DNA of 21,884 nt from DATJPY01 sp035506135 (GTDB taxonomy: Bacteria; Myxococcota_A; UBA9160; PR03), in contig DATJPY010000089.1 in the NCBI GenBank assembly GCA_035506135.1, positions 1-21,884 of the forward strand, in the 5' to 3' direction. Shown piece by piece: positions 1 through 7,102 of the stretch; within the stretch, counting starts at the first letter, position 1, and the number at the start of each line of letters is the position of its first letter. A program made the translations under genes and the position numbers. The notes beneath the pieces were generated by a model. It made no database searches. It saw only the letters and a program-made list of their open reading frames with translations, and was not told the DNA's origin.

Positions 1-917
1 ACGTGGAGGAGCGGCTCGCCGGCGCGGAAGCGGCGCAGGTTCTCGACGAAGGGCTCGATCAGGAGCTCGAACGCGCCCGGCATGCTCCACGAGATGTGTG
101 GGCTGAGCCGCACCTTCGGATGGGTGTAGAGCCAGTGGCCGGTCGGCAGGGGCTCGGGGTGGACGCAGTCGAGCGAGGCGAGCGCGACGCGGCCGTCGTC
201 GAGCGCGCGGCGCAGGGCCTCGTGATCCACCAGCTCGCCGCGCGCCACGTTCACCAGATGCAGGCCCGGCTTGACGCGCTCGAGGAGCGCGTCGCCGACG
301 AGGGCGCGGGTCTCCCCCGTCGCAGGCGCGGCCAGCACCAGGTGGTCGGCCGACGCGACCAGCGACTCGAGGTCGCGCGCCCGCTCGACCCCTGCGATGG
401 GGCTCGGCCGCTCGCTCCGGCGCAGCGCGACCACGCGCATGCCGAAGGCGAGCGCCCGTGTCGCGACGGCCTGAGCGATGCCCCCGAGACCGAGCAGCGC
501 GAGCGTCCGGCCGTGCAGGCCGCCGAGCGAGCCGATGCTCCAGTGCGCCGGCGGCTCGTGGATCCACGTCGCGGGCAGCCGCTTCTCGGCGGCCAGCATC
601 ACGGCGAGCACCCACTCGGCGATCGGGATCGCGCTGGCGCCTCGCGAGCAGGTGAGCACCCGCCCGCCGAGCGCGGCGAAGGGGAAGTCGTTCACGCCGG
701 TTCCGTAGGCGTGTACCCAGCGCACGCCGCGCTCGACCACGTCCGCGAGGTTGGGGCTCCCCTTCGCGTGGGTGAGCAGCACCTCGCCGCGCGCGGCTGC
801 GGGGAGGTCGCCCTGCATCGGGACGAGGACCAGCTCGACGCCGGGAACCTCGCGGCCCACCCGCTCCAGGAGCTGGAGCGGGACGTGGGTCAGGACGCGC
901 AGGGGCGGGGCGCTCAC
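1..917 (-). CDS. D-isomer-specific 2-hydroxyacid dehydrogenase (3' end cut by window)
   Basis: NAD(P)-dependent oxidoreductase of the D-2-hydroxyacid dehydrogenase family, which interconverts 2-oxoacids and D-2-hydroxyacids in the cytoplasm. Reading the minus strand from GTG at 917 gives an open frame of 305 codons that runs off the window. Visible signatures: a Rossmann nucleotide motif GLGGIA near residues 143-148, the catalytic Arg in NVARGELVD (about R226), the acidic residue in HPEPLP (about E255) and the catalytic His in SPHIS (about H274). These are the family's Arg-Glu-His triad in the right order. The family is usually 310-330 aa, so only a few C-terminal residues are missing. The GTG start overlaps the TGA of the upstream acyltransferase gene by 4 bp (GTGA), suggesting translational coupling. 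Substrate cannot be told from sequence. The family call is secure. Confidence 0.88.
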   Translation of the reverse strand, partial: MSAPPLRVLTHVPLQLLERVGREVPGVELVLVPMQGDLPAAARGEVLLTHAKGSPNLADVVERGVRWVHAYGTGVNDFPFAALGGRVLTCSRGASAIPIAEWVLAVMLAAEKRLPATWIHEPPAHWSIGSLGGLHGRTLALLGLGGIAQAVATRALAFGMRVVALRRSERPSPIAGVERARDLESLVASADHLVLAAPATGETRALVGDALLERVKPGLHLVNVARGELVDHEALRRALDDGRVALASLDCVHPEPLPTGHWLYTHPKVRLSPHISWSMPGAFELLIEPFVENLRRFRAGEPLLH

Positions 918-2068
918 GTCTCGTCGCTCCGCGGCGCGGCGGGGGCGCGGCTCCCGAGGCGCGTGAGGGCGCGGATCGCGCTGCGTCCCAGCGCGATCGA
1001 AGGCAGCTCGACGCACCGGTAGCCGAGCACGGCGATTCCGGTTGAGACGGCGAAGCCGATCACCGCGACGAGCAGGATCGCGTACAGCGGCGGATCGGAG
1101 CCGGTGATCCGGCACGTGCTCCAGAGCAGCACGCTGAAGTGCACCAGGTAGAAGCTGAACGACACGGCGCCGAGCGCGGCGATCCATCGCACCGAGAAGA
1201 GGCGCCGCACCGCCGGGAGGTACAGCGAGGCGGCGACGAGCAGCGCGGCGCCGAACGCCAGCGGGATGATCATCTGCGGCTCGTAGCGGTGCGTCATCCC
1301 CGACTGCCCGGTCGTCCACCACGAGACCGCGTAGGGCGCCTGCAGCAGCCCGACCGCGGCGGCGATCCACAGGGCGCGCGCCGCGCGCGACGCACCTTCG
1401 CTCCAGCGCTCGAGCGGAGCGGCGAGCTGGAAGAGCGCGATCCCGAGCGCGAAGTCGATCGTGAAGATCAGGAACCCGGCGCGAGGGTCGATCGGACGGA
1501 GCAGCCAGAAGCCGGCCGCAACGAGAAGGACGGGGTGGGTGCTGGCCGCGAGCCAGACCATCAGCGGGAACACGAGTGACATCGCGAGCTCGACGAAGAG
1601 AGACCAGCCTACGGGGAGCTGGCCGAACGCGACGCTCGGCGCCAGCAGCGCTCGTGGCAGGAGCGCCGTCGGCACGTGGAAGCACGCCGTGCTCGCGAGG
1701 CCCGGCCGGAGCGCGCTGCCGAGAGGCGTCATGCCGAGCGTCATCGTCCACGCGAAGAGCACGCCGGCGACGTAGGTCGGGTGGATCCGGAAGATGCGCC
1801 GCAGGTAGAAGCGCCAAACCCGACCGCGCCGGGTGTCGCGGCTGAACGAGAGCGCGAGCACGAAGCCGGACAGCACGAAGAACACGTGCAGGGCGCCGAG
1901 GCCGTTGATCAGGAATCCGAGCGGCGACGCGAGCACGGCCGCGCGCAGGCCCTCGCCGACCGGGAAGAAGTCGAAGAGGTGATAGCCGAACACGGCGATC
2001 GCCCCGGCCCCGCGCAGCCCGTCGAGGGCGAGCTCGCGGGTACCGGTCAGAGGAATCGCGTTCGCCAC
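914..2068 (-). CDS. Acyltransferase 3 family membrane protein (OafA/YrhL-like)
   Basis: Integral inner-membrane O-acyltransferase of the acyltransferase-3 family, which transfers acetyl or other acyl groups to sugars or other extracytoplasmic acceptors. The 384-aa protein starts with the family hallmark LDGLRGAGAIAVFGYH (residues about 15-30), with the conserved Arg and the His ten residues further on. It also has FFVLSGFVL after the second membrane segment and about ten hydrophobic helices. Length fits stand-alone family members. The start is GTG, with no strong Shine-Dalgarno sequence. It sits 26 bp after the P450-like mini-ORF and overlaps the downstream dehydrogenase start by 4 bp. The neighbours do not reveal the acceptor; a lipid or polysaccharide decoration role is inference. 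Confidence 0.9.
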   Translation of the reverse strand: MANAIPLTGTRELALDGLRGAGAIAVFGYHLFDFFPVGEGLRAAVLASPLGFLINGLGALHVFFVLSGFVLALSFSRDTRRGRVWRFYLRRIFRIHPTYVAGVLFAWTMTLGMTPLGSALRPGLASTACFHVPTALLPRALLAPSVAFGQLPVGWSLFVELAMSLVFPLMVWLAASTHPVLLVAAGFWLLRPIDPRAGFLIFTIDFALGIALFQLAAPLERWSEGASRAARALWIAAAVGLLQAPYAVSWWTTGQSGMTHRYEPQMIIPLAFGAALLVAASLYLPAVRRLFSVRWIAALGAVSFSFYLVHFSVLLWSTCRITGSDPPLYAILLVAVIGFAVSTGIAVLGYRCVELPSIALGRSAIRALTRLGSRAPAAPRSDET

Positions 2069-2094
2069 CTCGCCCCGCCGTCCTTCCCCGCCGC

Positions 2095-2202
2095 TCAGTG
2101 CTCGGGGGTGAAGCGCACCGGCATCGACTTCACGCCGTGGATGAAGGAGGGGGGCTCGTTCGGAGAGCGGGCGACGTCGAAGCTGGGGATCTGCGCGCTC
2201 AC
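2095..2202 (-). pseudogene. Mini-ORF matching a cytochrome P450 C-terminal tail
   Basis: A 35-codon ORF starts at GTG 2202, overlapping the TGA of the VOC gene by 4 bp (GTGA), and ends at TGA 2095. Its last half reads SFIHGVKSMPVRFTPE. This closely resembles the extreme C-terminus of many bacterial cytochrome P450s (pattern SNF-h-GIK-x-MPVRF-TP), the beta strand after the haem-binding region. No haem-binding Cys motif or I-helix is present upstream; that DNA codes for the intact VOC protein in another frame. The likeliest reading is the remnant of a P450 gene whose body was replaced or deleted. A translated small peptide is possible because of the coupled start. The P450 resemblance is from memory of the family, not from an alignment. 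Confidence 0.55.
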
Positions 2203-2678
2203 GGGCTGCCCCCGTTGCTTCGCGGCGCCGGATGCTCGACGTCGTGGTCGAAGTACTCGATCAGCTCGATCAGGTTTCCGTCGGGATCGCGGCCATAGCA
2301 GCACTTGACGTAGGCCTGCGGCACCGGGTCCGAGAGGAAGCGCATCCCGGCGCGGCGCAGGCGCTCGACCTCGGCCTCGATCTGCTTCACCTCGAAGGCG
2401 AAGTGGCAGATGCCGTGGTCGGCGTTGCCGGCCGGGTCCGGCTGCGGCCGCGGCGCGGGCTTCGCGTACTCGAAGACCTCGAGTCGCGCGCCGGCGCGCT
2501 CGAGCATCACCACGCGCCCGCGCGTCTCCGGCGCGGCGTGGGTGCGCTGGAACGCGCGGTTGCCCTCGTCCCACGCGAAGTCGAACGCCACCTCGAAGCC
2601 GAAGAGGTCTCGGTAGAAGGCGACGGCGCGATCGACGTCGGGCGTCGAGAGCGCCGTGTGGTGGATGCCGACGAGCAT
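2199..2678 (-). CDS. VOC family (glyoxalase/dioxygenase fold) protein
   Basis: A 159-aa vicinal-oxygen-chelate protein, a metal-dependent fold found in glyoxalase I, ring-cleavage dioxygenases and methylmalonyl-CoA epimerase. Two beta-alpha-beta-beta-beta modules are visible. The first begins IHHTALSTPDVDRAVAFYRDLFGF, with a metal-ligand His at residue 6 or 7, and ends at RLEVFEY. The second contains GICHFAFEV and ends DPDGNLIELIEYF, supplying His and Glu ligands. Length is typical of single-unit lactoylglutathione lyase-like proteins. The ATG start has a good GAGGAA ribosome site that overlaps the stop of the preceding TIM-barrel gene (TGAGGAA). The two genes are almost certainly co-transcribed. 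The actual substrate is unknown. Confidence 0.9.
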   Translation of the reverse strand: MLVGIHHTALSTPDVDRAVAFYRDLFGFEVAFDFAWDEGNRAFQRTHAAPETRGRVVMLERAGARLEVFEYAKPAPRPQPDPAGNADHGICHFAFEVKQIEAEVERLRRAGMRFLSDPVPQAYVKCCYGRDPDGNLIELIEYFDHDVEHPAPRSNGGSP

Positions 2679-2687
2679 GCCGCTTCC

Positions 2688-3512
2688 TCAACCGAGCAAC
2701 GCGCGAGTCGCCTCCGCGACGCGCCGGGCGACCTCCCGCACCGGACGCGCCGCGAGCGCGTCGGAGAATACCTCGATGCCGATCGGCGACGAGCAGCCGC
2801 CGGCGGCGAGGTGGCGCAGCAGCCCGGCGAGGTCGGTGTCGCCCTCGCCGGGGACCCGGCGCCGGTGCAGCGTCTCGTCGACGAGGTTCGGCTCGGGGGC
2901 CGCCGGTGCATCGCTGAGCTGGATCCCGAGGACTCGCGCCGCGGGGATCGAGGCGAGTGGCGCGGCGCTGCGGGCGTGGTGCCAGGCGTCGAGCATCACG
3001 CCCCCGTTCGCGCGCCCCGCGCGCTCCGCGATCGCGCTCGCGGTCGCCGCGTCGCGGATGCGCGTCCAGGGCAGGAACTCGAGGGTGACGAGGAGGCCGT
3101 GCGCCGCGGCGCGGTCGCAGAGGCTCGCGAAGGCCTCCGCGATCGCGTCGAGCTCGGCGCCCGCCGGGTCCGCGAGCGCCGCGTTGATGGAGCGCGCGCC
3201 AAGTGCGCCCGCGATGGCGTAGAACTCCTCCTCGCCGTGCTCGAGGAACTCGCGCCCCGACCGGTCGATCCCCGCGTCGCCGGCTTCCGGCAGCCACGTG
3301 AGCAGGGGATCGATCTCCGCGACCTCGAGCCCGTGCTCGCCGAGCATCCGGCGCATGTCGGTGTCCGACAGCCCCGACTCTCGCGCGCGCCGGTAGTCCT
3401 GCGGGAAGAGCGAGATCCCGCGGAAGCCCGCCTCGGCGGCGGCGGCGACCCGTTCCGCGAAGCCGGAGCGCGGGACGGTTCCGGCACACAGCACGAGATC
3501 GCCGAAGCGCAC
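2688..3512 (-). CDS. Sugar phosphate isomerase/epimerase-like TIM-barrel protein
   Basis: A 274-aa protein of the xylose-isomerase-like TIM-barrel family, whose members isomerise or epimerise sugars, inositols or hydroxypyruvate, or dehydrate related compounds using a divalent metal. Barrel-strand signatures are visible: VTLEFLPW with a likely metal Glu, GVMLDAWHHAR with Asp/His, GIQLSDAP, the loop RRRVPGEGDTDLAGLL and a final GIEVFSD Glu. These fit the usual Glu-Asp-His-Glu metal site. The start chosen is GTG 3512, just 2 nt past the TAG of the secreted-protein gene. It has no obvious Shine-Dalgarno sequence, which suggests coupled translation. Earlier in-frame codons read through the neighbour in another frame and are ignored. 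The substrate is unknown. Confidence 0.85.
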   Translation of the reverse strand: MRFGDLVLCAGTVPRSGFAERVAAAAEAGFRGISLFPQDYRRARESGLSDTDMRRMLGEHGLEVAEIDPLLTWLPEAGDAGIDRSGREFLEHGEEEFYAIAGALGARSINAALADPAGAELDAIAEAFASLCDRAAAHGLLVTLEFLPWTRIRDAATASAIAERAGRANGGVMLDAWHHARSAAPLASIPAARVLGIQLSDAPAAPEPNLVDETLHRRRVPGEGDTDLAGLLRHLAAGGCSSPIGIEVFSDALAARPVREVARRVAEATRALLG

Positions 3513-3514
3513 CG

Positions 3515-4183
3515 CTAGGGAGGCGGCGCGGGCGCCACGCAGTTGCAGACCGGCGGCGGTGCCGCGCGGTAGTAGTAGCCCGGCGCGGAGTAGACCGGCT
3601 GCTCCACGTAGGTGACCTGCTTGGAGCTCGAGTCGCTCGCGTGCATCAGCGCGCCGCCGAGCACCGCACCACCCAGGCCGGCCGCGATGTAGCCGCCGGC
3701 GTTGCCGCCGCCGTGGTGATCGATGAAGAGCGACGCGGTGCCGAACTTCGCGGGGATCTTCCCGTCGAGCACCTTCACCGCGTAGGAGACGTTGCTCCCG
3801 ACGAGCTTCGGCTCGCTCAGCTCGAGGACGATGTTGGTGGTGGCGTTGGGCTCGAGGATCGAGAGCGTGGCGTTGGGCGGGTCGGTGGCGAAGCTGTCGG
3901 GGCCGGGGCTCCACGCCTTCAGGAACTTGTTGGTCTCCATGTGACCGCTCACGCGCGCGGGACGGTCGGCGAAGAAGAGCGTCGAGCCCACGCTGTCGAT
4001 GGTGAGCCGCTTGCCGTCGAAGCTCCCGCTGTTGCCGCTCTGGACGTAGAGGAGGCGCAGCTCCTGGGTGAGCTGCTCACCCGACTTCGTCTGGGCGGCC
4101 GCCGGGAGCGGGACCCACGAGGCGAGAGACAGCGCAGCGGCCGCGCAGGCGAGCCACGTCGCTCGAGTGGAAGACGATCTCAC
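3515..4183 (-). CDS. Secreted protein of unknown function
   Basis: A 222-aa exported protein. The N-terminus has a clear signal peptide (basic start, hydrophobic run, cleavage expected near PAAAQT at about residue 30). The mature part begins with a conserved-looking stretch (YVQSGNSGSFDGKRLTI, then LFFADRPARVSGHM, then SFATDPPNATLSIL) and reads as a compact beta-rich domain to about residue 150. I recall similar unnamed exported proteins in other Proteobacteria but know of no defined function. A glycine-rich segment (GGGNAGGYIAAGLGGAVLGG) follows, then a Tyr- and Pro-rich tail with a CNC motif, as in surface or periplasmic proteins. The start is GTG with AAGGAG about 8 nt upstream. That ribosome site lies inside a 7-bp hairpin. 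It follows an acyl-CoA dehydrogenase by 63 bp. Confidence 0.75.
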   Translation of the reverse strand: MRSSSTRATWLACAAAALSLASWVPLPAAAQTKSGEQLTQELRLLYVQSGNSGSFDGKRLTIDSVGSTLFFADRPARVSGHMETNKFLKAWSPGPDSFATDPPNATLSILEPNATTNIVLELSEPKLVGSNVSYAVKVLDGKIPAKFGTASLFIDHHGGGNAGGYIAAGLGGAVLGGALMHASDSSSKQVTYVEQPVYSAPGYYYRAAPPPVCNCVAPAPPP

Positions 4184-4188
4184 TGGGG

Positions 4189-4214
4189 GTCTCCTTCGGG
4201 TGAGGAGACTCCTC
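4189..4214 (-). promoter_or_regulatory. Hairpin covering the ribosome-binding site of the secreted-protein gene
   Basis: On the minus strand GTCTCCT pairs with AGGAGAC across a 7-nt loop (4189-4209). The 3' arm contains the AAGGAG Shine-Dalgarno for the GTG start at 4183. A second, mutually exclusive pairing, GAGGA with TCCTC (4202-4214), would free the ribosome site. The arrangement could throttle or switch translation, or could be chance. The sequence shows only the pairing potential. Confidence 0.35.
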
Positions 4215-4246
4215 TAGCACCGTTGGCGCGCGCGACGCAAGGCCGC

Positions 4247-5422
4247 TCAGCCCTGCGGCAGGCCGAGGCCGCGGCGCGCGATGATGTTCTTCTGGATCTC
4301 GGAGGTGCCGCCGCCGATCGTGTCGACGACCGTGTAGCGGTACGAGCGCTCGAAGCGCCCGCCGAGCGGCGCACCCGTCTCGCCGGGCTTGAGCTGTCCG
4401 GCCGCGCCCATGAGATCGAGCGCGGTGTCGGCCACCCGCTTCCCCAGCTCGTTCATGTAGAGCTTGTACTTCGACGACTCGACGGTCGGCACGCGCCCCT
4501 TCACGGCTTCCGAGACGACGCGGCGCTGGAGCCCGCGCGCCACCTCGAGCTGGGCCGCGAGGCGCGCGATCCGCGCGCGCACCAACGGTTCGTCGCGCAG
4601 CGCCTCCCCGTCGCGCCGCGCGCTGCGCACCCATCCGCACAGCGCCTCGAGCTTCATCTCGAGCGGGCCGATCGGCATCATCGCGAAGCGCTCGAGGTCG
4701 AGCGCCTCGCAGATGTAGGTCCAGCCGCGGTTGACCTCGCCCACGACGAAGTCGTCCGACACCCGGACGCCGTCGAAGAAGACCTCGTTGGTGCGCTCGT
4801 CACCGATCGTCCAGGTGGGGCGGACGGTGAGGCCCGGGTCGTCCATGCGGATCAGGAAGAGCGAGATGCCGCGGTGCTTCGGCGCCGACGGATCGGTGCG
4901 CGCACCCAGCCAATACCAGTCGGCGAAGTGCGCCGAGGTGGTCCAGATCTTCTGGCCGTCGAGGCGCCAGCCCGCACCGTCGCGCACCGCGCGAAGCTGC
5001 ATGTTGGCCGCGTCGGAGCCAGCCTGCGGCTCGCTGTAGCCGATCGCGAACTCGATCTCGCCGCGGATGATGCGCGGCAGGAAGTACTGCTTGAGCGTCT
5101 CGTTTCCGTGTCGGATCAGCGTCTTGCCGACGATGCCGACGCCCTTGCCGGGCTGCGGGGCGCCGAAGCGCGAGAGCGCCTCGGTCAGGATGTGGTCGTA
5201 GATGCCCGGGCGCTCCTGCCCGCCGTACCGCTTCGGCCACGACATGCCGAGCCAGCCCCGCGCCGCGAGCTTGCGCATGAACGCGCGCTTCGCCGGGGTG
5301 TCGACCGTCTGCGAGAGCTGCTCGGGATGGACGTCCATCACGTCGGGCGAGCGGTTCTCCTCGAGGAAGCGCTCGACCTCGGCTTCGAAGGCGCGCTCTT
5401 CGACGGAGAGCTCGAAGTCCAT
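4247..5422 (-). CDS. Acyl-CoA dehydrogenase (FadE type, large subunit-like)
   Basis: A 391-aa flavoenzyme that makes the alpha-beta double bond of an acyl-CoA and passes electrons to electron-transfer flavoprotein. Domains in order: N-terminal helical domain (MDFELSVEERAFEAEVERFLEEN onward), middle beta domain with IGYSEPQAGSDAANMQ and GQKIWTTSAHFADW (about 127-170), and the C-terminal helical domain ending TIGGGTSEIQKNIIARRGLGLP (368-389). The usual catalytic Glu just before GT-x-E-I is replaced by Gly. An ER pair at residues 244-245 sits in the helix that carries the base in isovaleryl-CoA dehydrogenase. This sequence type is common among actinobacterial steroid and branched-acyl FadE proteins. 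ATG 5422 is the natural start for the MDF N-terminus. A longer open frame upstream is a GC artefact. Confidence 0.93.
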   Translation of the reverse strand: MDFELSVEERAFEAEVERFLEENRSPDVMDVHPEQLSQTVDTPAKRAFMRKLAARGWLGMSWPKRYGGQERPGIYDHILTEALSRFGAPQPGKGVGIVGKTLIRHGNETLKQYFLPRIIRGEIEFAIGYSEPQAGSDAANMQLRAVRDGAGWRLDGQKIWTTSAHFADWYWLGARTDPSAPKHRGISLFLIRMDDPGLTVRPTWTIGDERTNEVFFDGVRVSDDFVVGEVNRGWTYICEALDLERFAMMPIGPLEMKLEALCGWVRSARRDGEALRDEPLVRARIARLAAQLEVARGLQRRVVSEAVKGRVPTVESSKYKLYMNELGKRVADTALDLMGAAGQLKPGETGAPLGGRFERSYRYTVVDTIGGGTSEIQKNIIARRGLGLPQG

Positions 5423-5497
5423 CGGAGCCCCGAGCCTAGCCGAGGCGTCCGCCGCTCGCCGCGCGCGTCTCGGAGCCAGGGAGCGAGACGGCAGAGT

Positions 5498-5521
5498 GGG
5501 CCGGTATAGTCCGACCGGCCC
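5498..5521 (+). promoter_or_regulatory. Perfect 8-bp inverted repeat around a -10-like box
   Basis: GGGCCGGT and ACCGGCCC are separated by 8 bp in the 123-bp gap between the divergent acyl-CoA dehydrogenase and the GT-C gene. A TATAGT hexamer (5505-5510) spans the inside edge and could be the -10 box of the plus-strand operon starting at GTG 5546. No convincing -35 box lies at the expected distance. It could be a repressor site overlapping the promoter. Confidence 0.4.
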
Positions 5522-5545
5522 GAGAGAGCAGAACGTGGAGTCTTC

Positions 5546-7102
5546 GTGATCCGGCAGGACCGCAGCGGGCTGGAGCGCGCGCTTCTGCCCTCGGCGCTGG
5601 CGCTGTTCGTCGCACTCGGGCTGCTCGGCATCCTCCACCACGAGATGTGGCGCGACGAGGCGGAGATCTGGCTCATCGCGCGCGACAGCGGCTCGCTGCG
5701 CGATCTGTTCCACAACATGCGCGCGGAGGGCCATCCCGCGCTCTGGTATCTGCTGGTCTACGCGGTATCGCGGCTGTCGAGCGATCCGATCTCGATGCAG
5801 CTCCTGCACCTCGCGATCGCATGCGGCTCGGCCGGCCTGATCCTGCGCTGCGCGCCGTTCTCCGTCCGGAACCGCCTCCTGCTCTGCTTCGGCTACTACC
5901 TGCTCTACGAGTACACGGTCATCAGCCGGAGCTACGGGCTCGGCCTCCTGTTCGCCTTCGCGTTCTGTGCGCTCTATCCGCGGCGCGAGACGCGTCTGCC
6001 GTGGATGGCTCTCGTGCTCTTCCTGATGGCCAACACGAGCCTCTATGGCGCGATCCTGGCGGCCCACCTCGCCCTGCTGCTCGGGCTGGAGGCGTGGATC
6101 GCGAAGGGACGCGTGCACTACCGGCATCGCGCGCAAGTCGCCCTTTGCGGACTCGTCGTCGCGATCGGGATCGCCGCCGGCCTCGGCCAGATCGCGATCC
6201 AGGGCATGGCCCTCGGACCCTCGCACGCGGGCAGCTCCTATCACCCGACTCGCGACCTCGAGTGGGCCGTCCGCGCGGTGAGCACGTTCCAGGGCGGCTA
6301 TCTGCCGCTGCCCGACTTCCGCTCGGTCTCCTCCTGGAACTCGAACCTCCTCGACGACGCGCTGCCGCCGGGTCTCGCGATGGGCGTCCGCTCGGCGCTC
6401 GTTGTCCTGCTCTTCGCGTGGTCGGTTTGGCTGCTGGCGGCGCGCCGTTCCGTGCTCGCGGTGTTCTGCCTCGCCACGCTGGCGATGCTCTGCGTCTCGG
6501 GGTTGGTCTGGTACGGGGCGGCGCGGCACCACGGCCACTACTTCCTCCTGTTCGTGATCTGCTGCTGGCTGCATCACCACGTCCGCGACGGCGGCGAGGA
6601 TCGCCGTCTCGCGATGCGCGAGCACTTCCTCACCGCTCTGCTCGCCGCGCAGCTTCTCGCAGGCGCCTTCTCCTTCGTCACCGACTTGCGGCGCCCCTTC
6701 TCGAACGGCCCCGCGGTCGGCCGGCTCCTGCAACAGGAGGCCTATGCGGATCGCGTCCTGGTGGGAGGCCGCGACTACGCCACGGAGTCCGTGGCGGCCT
6801 ACGTCTCGCGACCGATCTTCCATACGGAGAGCGACCGGTTCGAGACCTTCGTCGACTGGACCGCGAGTCGCCGCATGACGCAGCCGATCGACGTGCTGAA
6901 CGCCGCCAGGGCGCTCGCGGAGCAACGCGGCGAGCCGGTGCTGATGATCCTCAGCATCGGCCCGGCCGCCTTCGAAGCGGCATGGCCCACGCTCCAGTCG
7001 CCGGATGTGTACATGCGACTGGCGGCGGGGTTCGACGGAGCGATCGTCGGCGACGAGAACTTCGTCGTGGTCTGGGTCGAGCGGATGGGCAAGGCGCGGT
7101 GA
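5546..7102 (+). CDS. Multi-spanning GT-C / ArnT-PMT-like membrane protein
   Basis: A 518-aa polytopic membrane protein with the look of a GT-C glycosyltransferase, enzymes that move a sugar from a polyprenyl-phosphate donor onto a periplasmic acceptor. After the first membrane segment comes MWRDEAEIW (about residues 34-42), an acidic loop like the catalytic first loop of the PMT/ArnT family. Next is EGHPALWYLLVY, and about ten more hydrophobic helices with intervening YYLLYEYTVISRSYG and ANTSLYGAILAAHLALLL. A soluble C-terminal part follows from about residue 400. Length fits the family. The start is GTG with GGAG 5 nt upstream. Its stop overlaps the possible start of the next gene, so the two are probably co-translated. 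The acidic residues are consistent with catalysis; the substrate is unknown. Confidence 0.8.
   Translation: MIRQDRSGLERALLPSALALFVALGLLGILHHEMWRDEAEIWLIARDSGSLRDLFHNMRAEGHPALWYLLVYAVSRLSSDPISMQLLHLAIACGSAGLILRCAPFSVRNRLLLCFGYYLLYEYTVISRSYGLGLLFAFAFCALYPRRETRLPWMALVLFLMANTSLYGAILAAHLALLLGLEAWIAKGRVHYRHRAQVALCGLVVAIGIAAGLGQIAIQGMALGPSHAGSSYHPTRDLEWAVRAVSTFQGGYLPLPDFRSVSSWNSNLLDDALPPGLAMGVRSALVVLLFAWSVWLLAARRSVLAVFCLATLAMLCVSGLVWYGAARHHGHYFLLFVICCWLHHHVRDGGEDRRLAMREHFLTALLAAQLLAGAFSFVTDLRRPFSNGPAVGRLLQQEAYADRVLVGGRDYATESVAAYVSRPIFHTESDRFETFVDWTASRRMTQPIDVLNAARALAEQRGEPVLMILSIGPAAFEAAWPTLQSPDVYMRLAAGFDGAIVGDENFVVVWVERMGKAR

Noticed and set aside
3641..5509. A 622-codon plus-strand open frame antisense to the secreted protein and acyl-CoA dehydrogenase
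   Set aside because: It has low-complexity Arg/Ala/Glu-rich composition with no recognisable domain. It is a GC-bias shadow of well-recognised minus-strand genes.
5423..6925. An upstream extension of the 5422 acyl-CoA dehydrogenase giving an 892-codon frame
   Set aside because: The extra part is antisense to the GT-C membrane gene, lacks family motifs and is Arg-rich. The MDF start at 5422 matches the family N-terminus.
5647..7098. An upstream extension of the TPR membrane protein giving a 1191-codon frame
   Set aside because: It overlaps the real GT-C gene in another frame, and its composition is Arg/Pro-rich and unlike a membrane protein.
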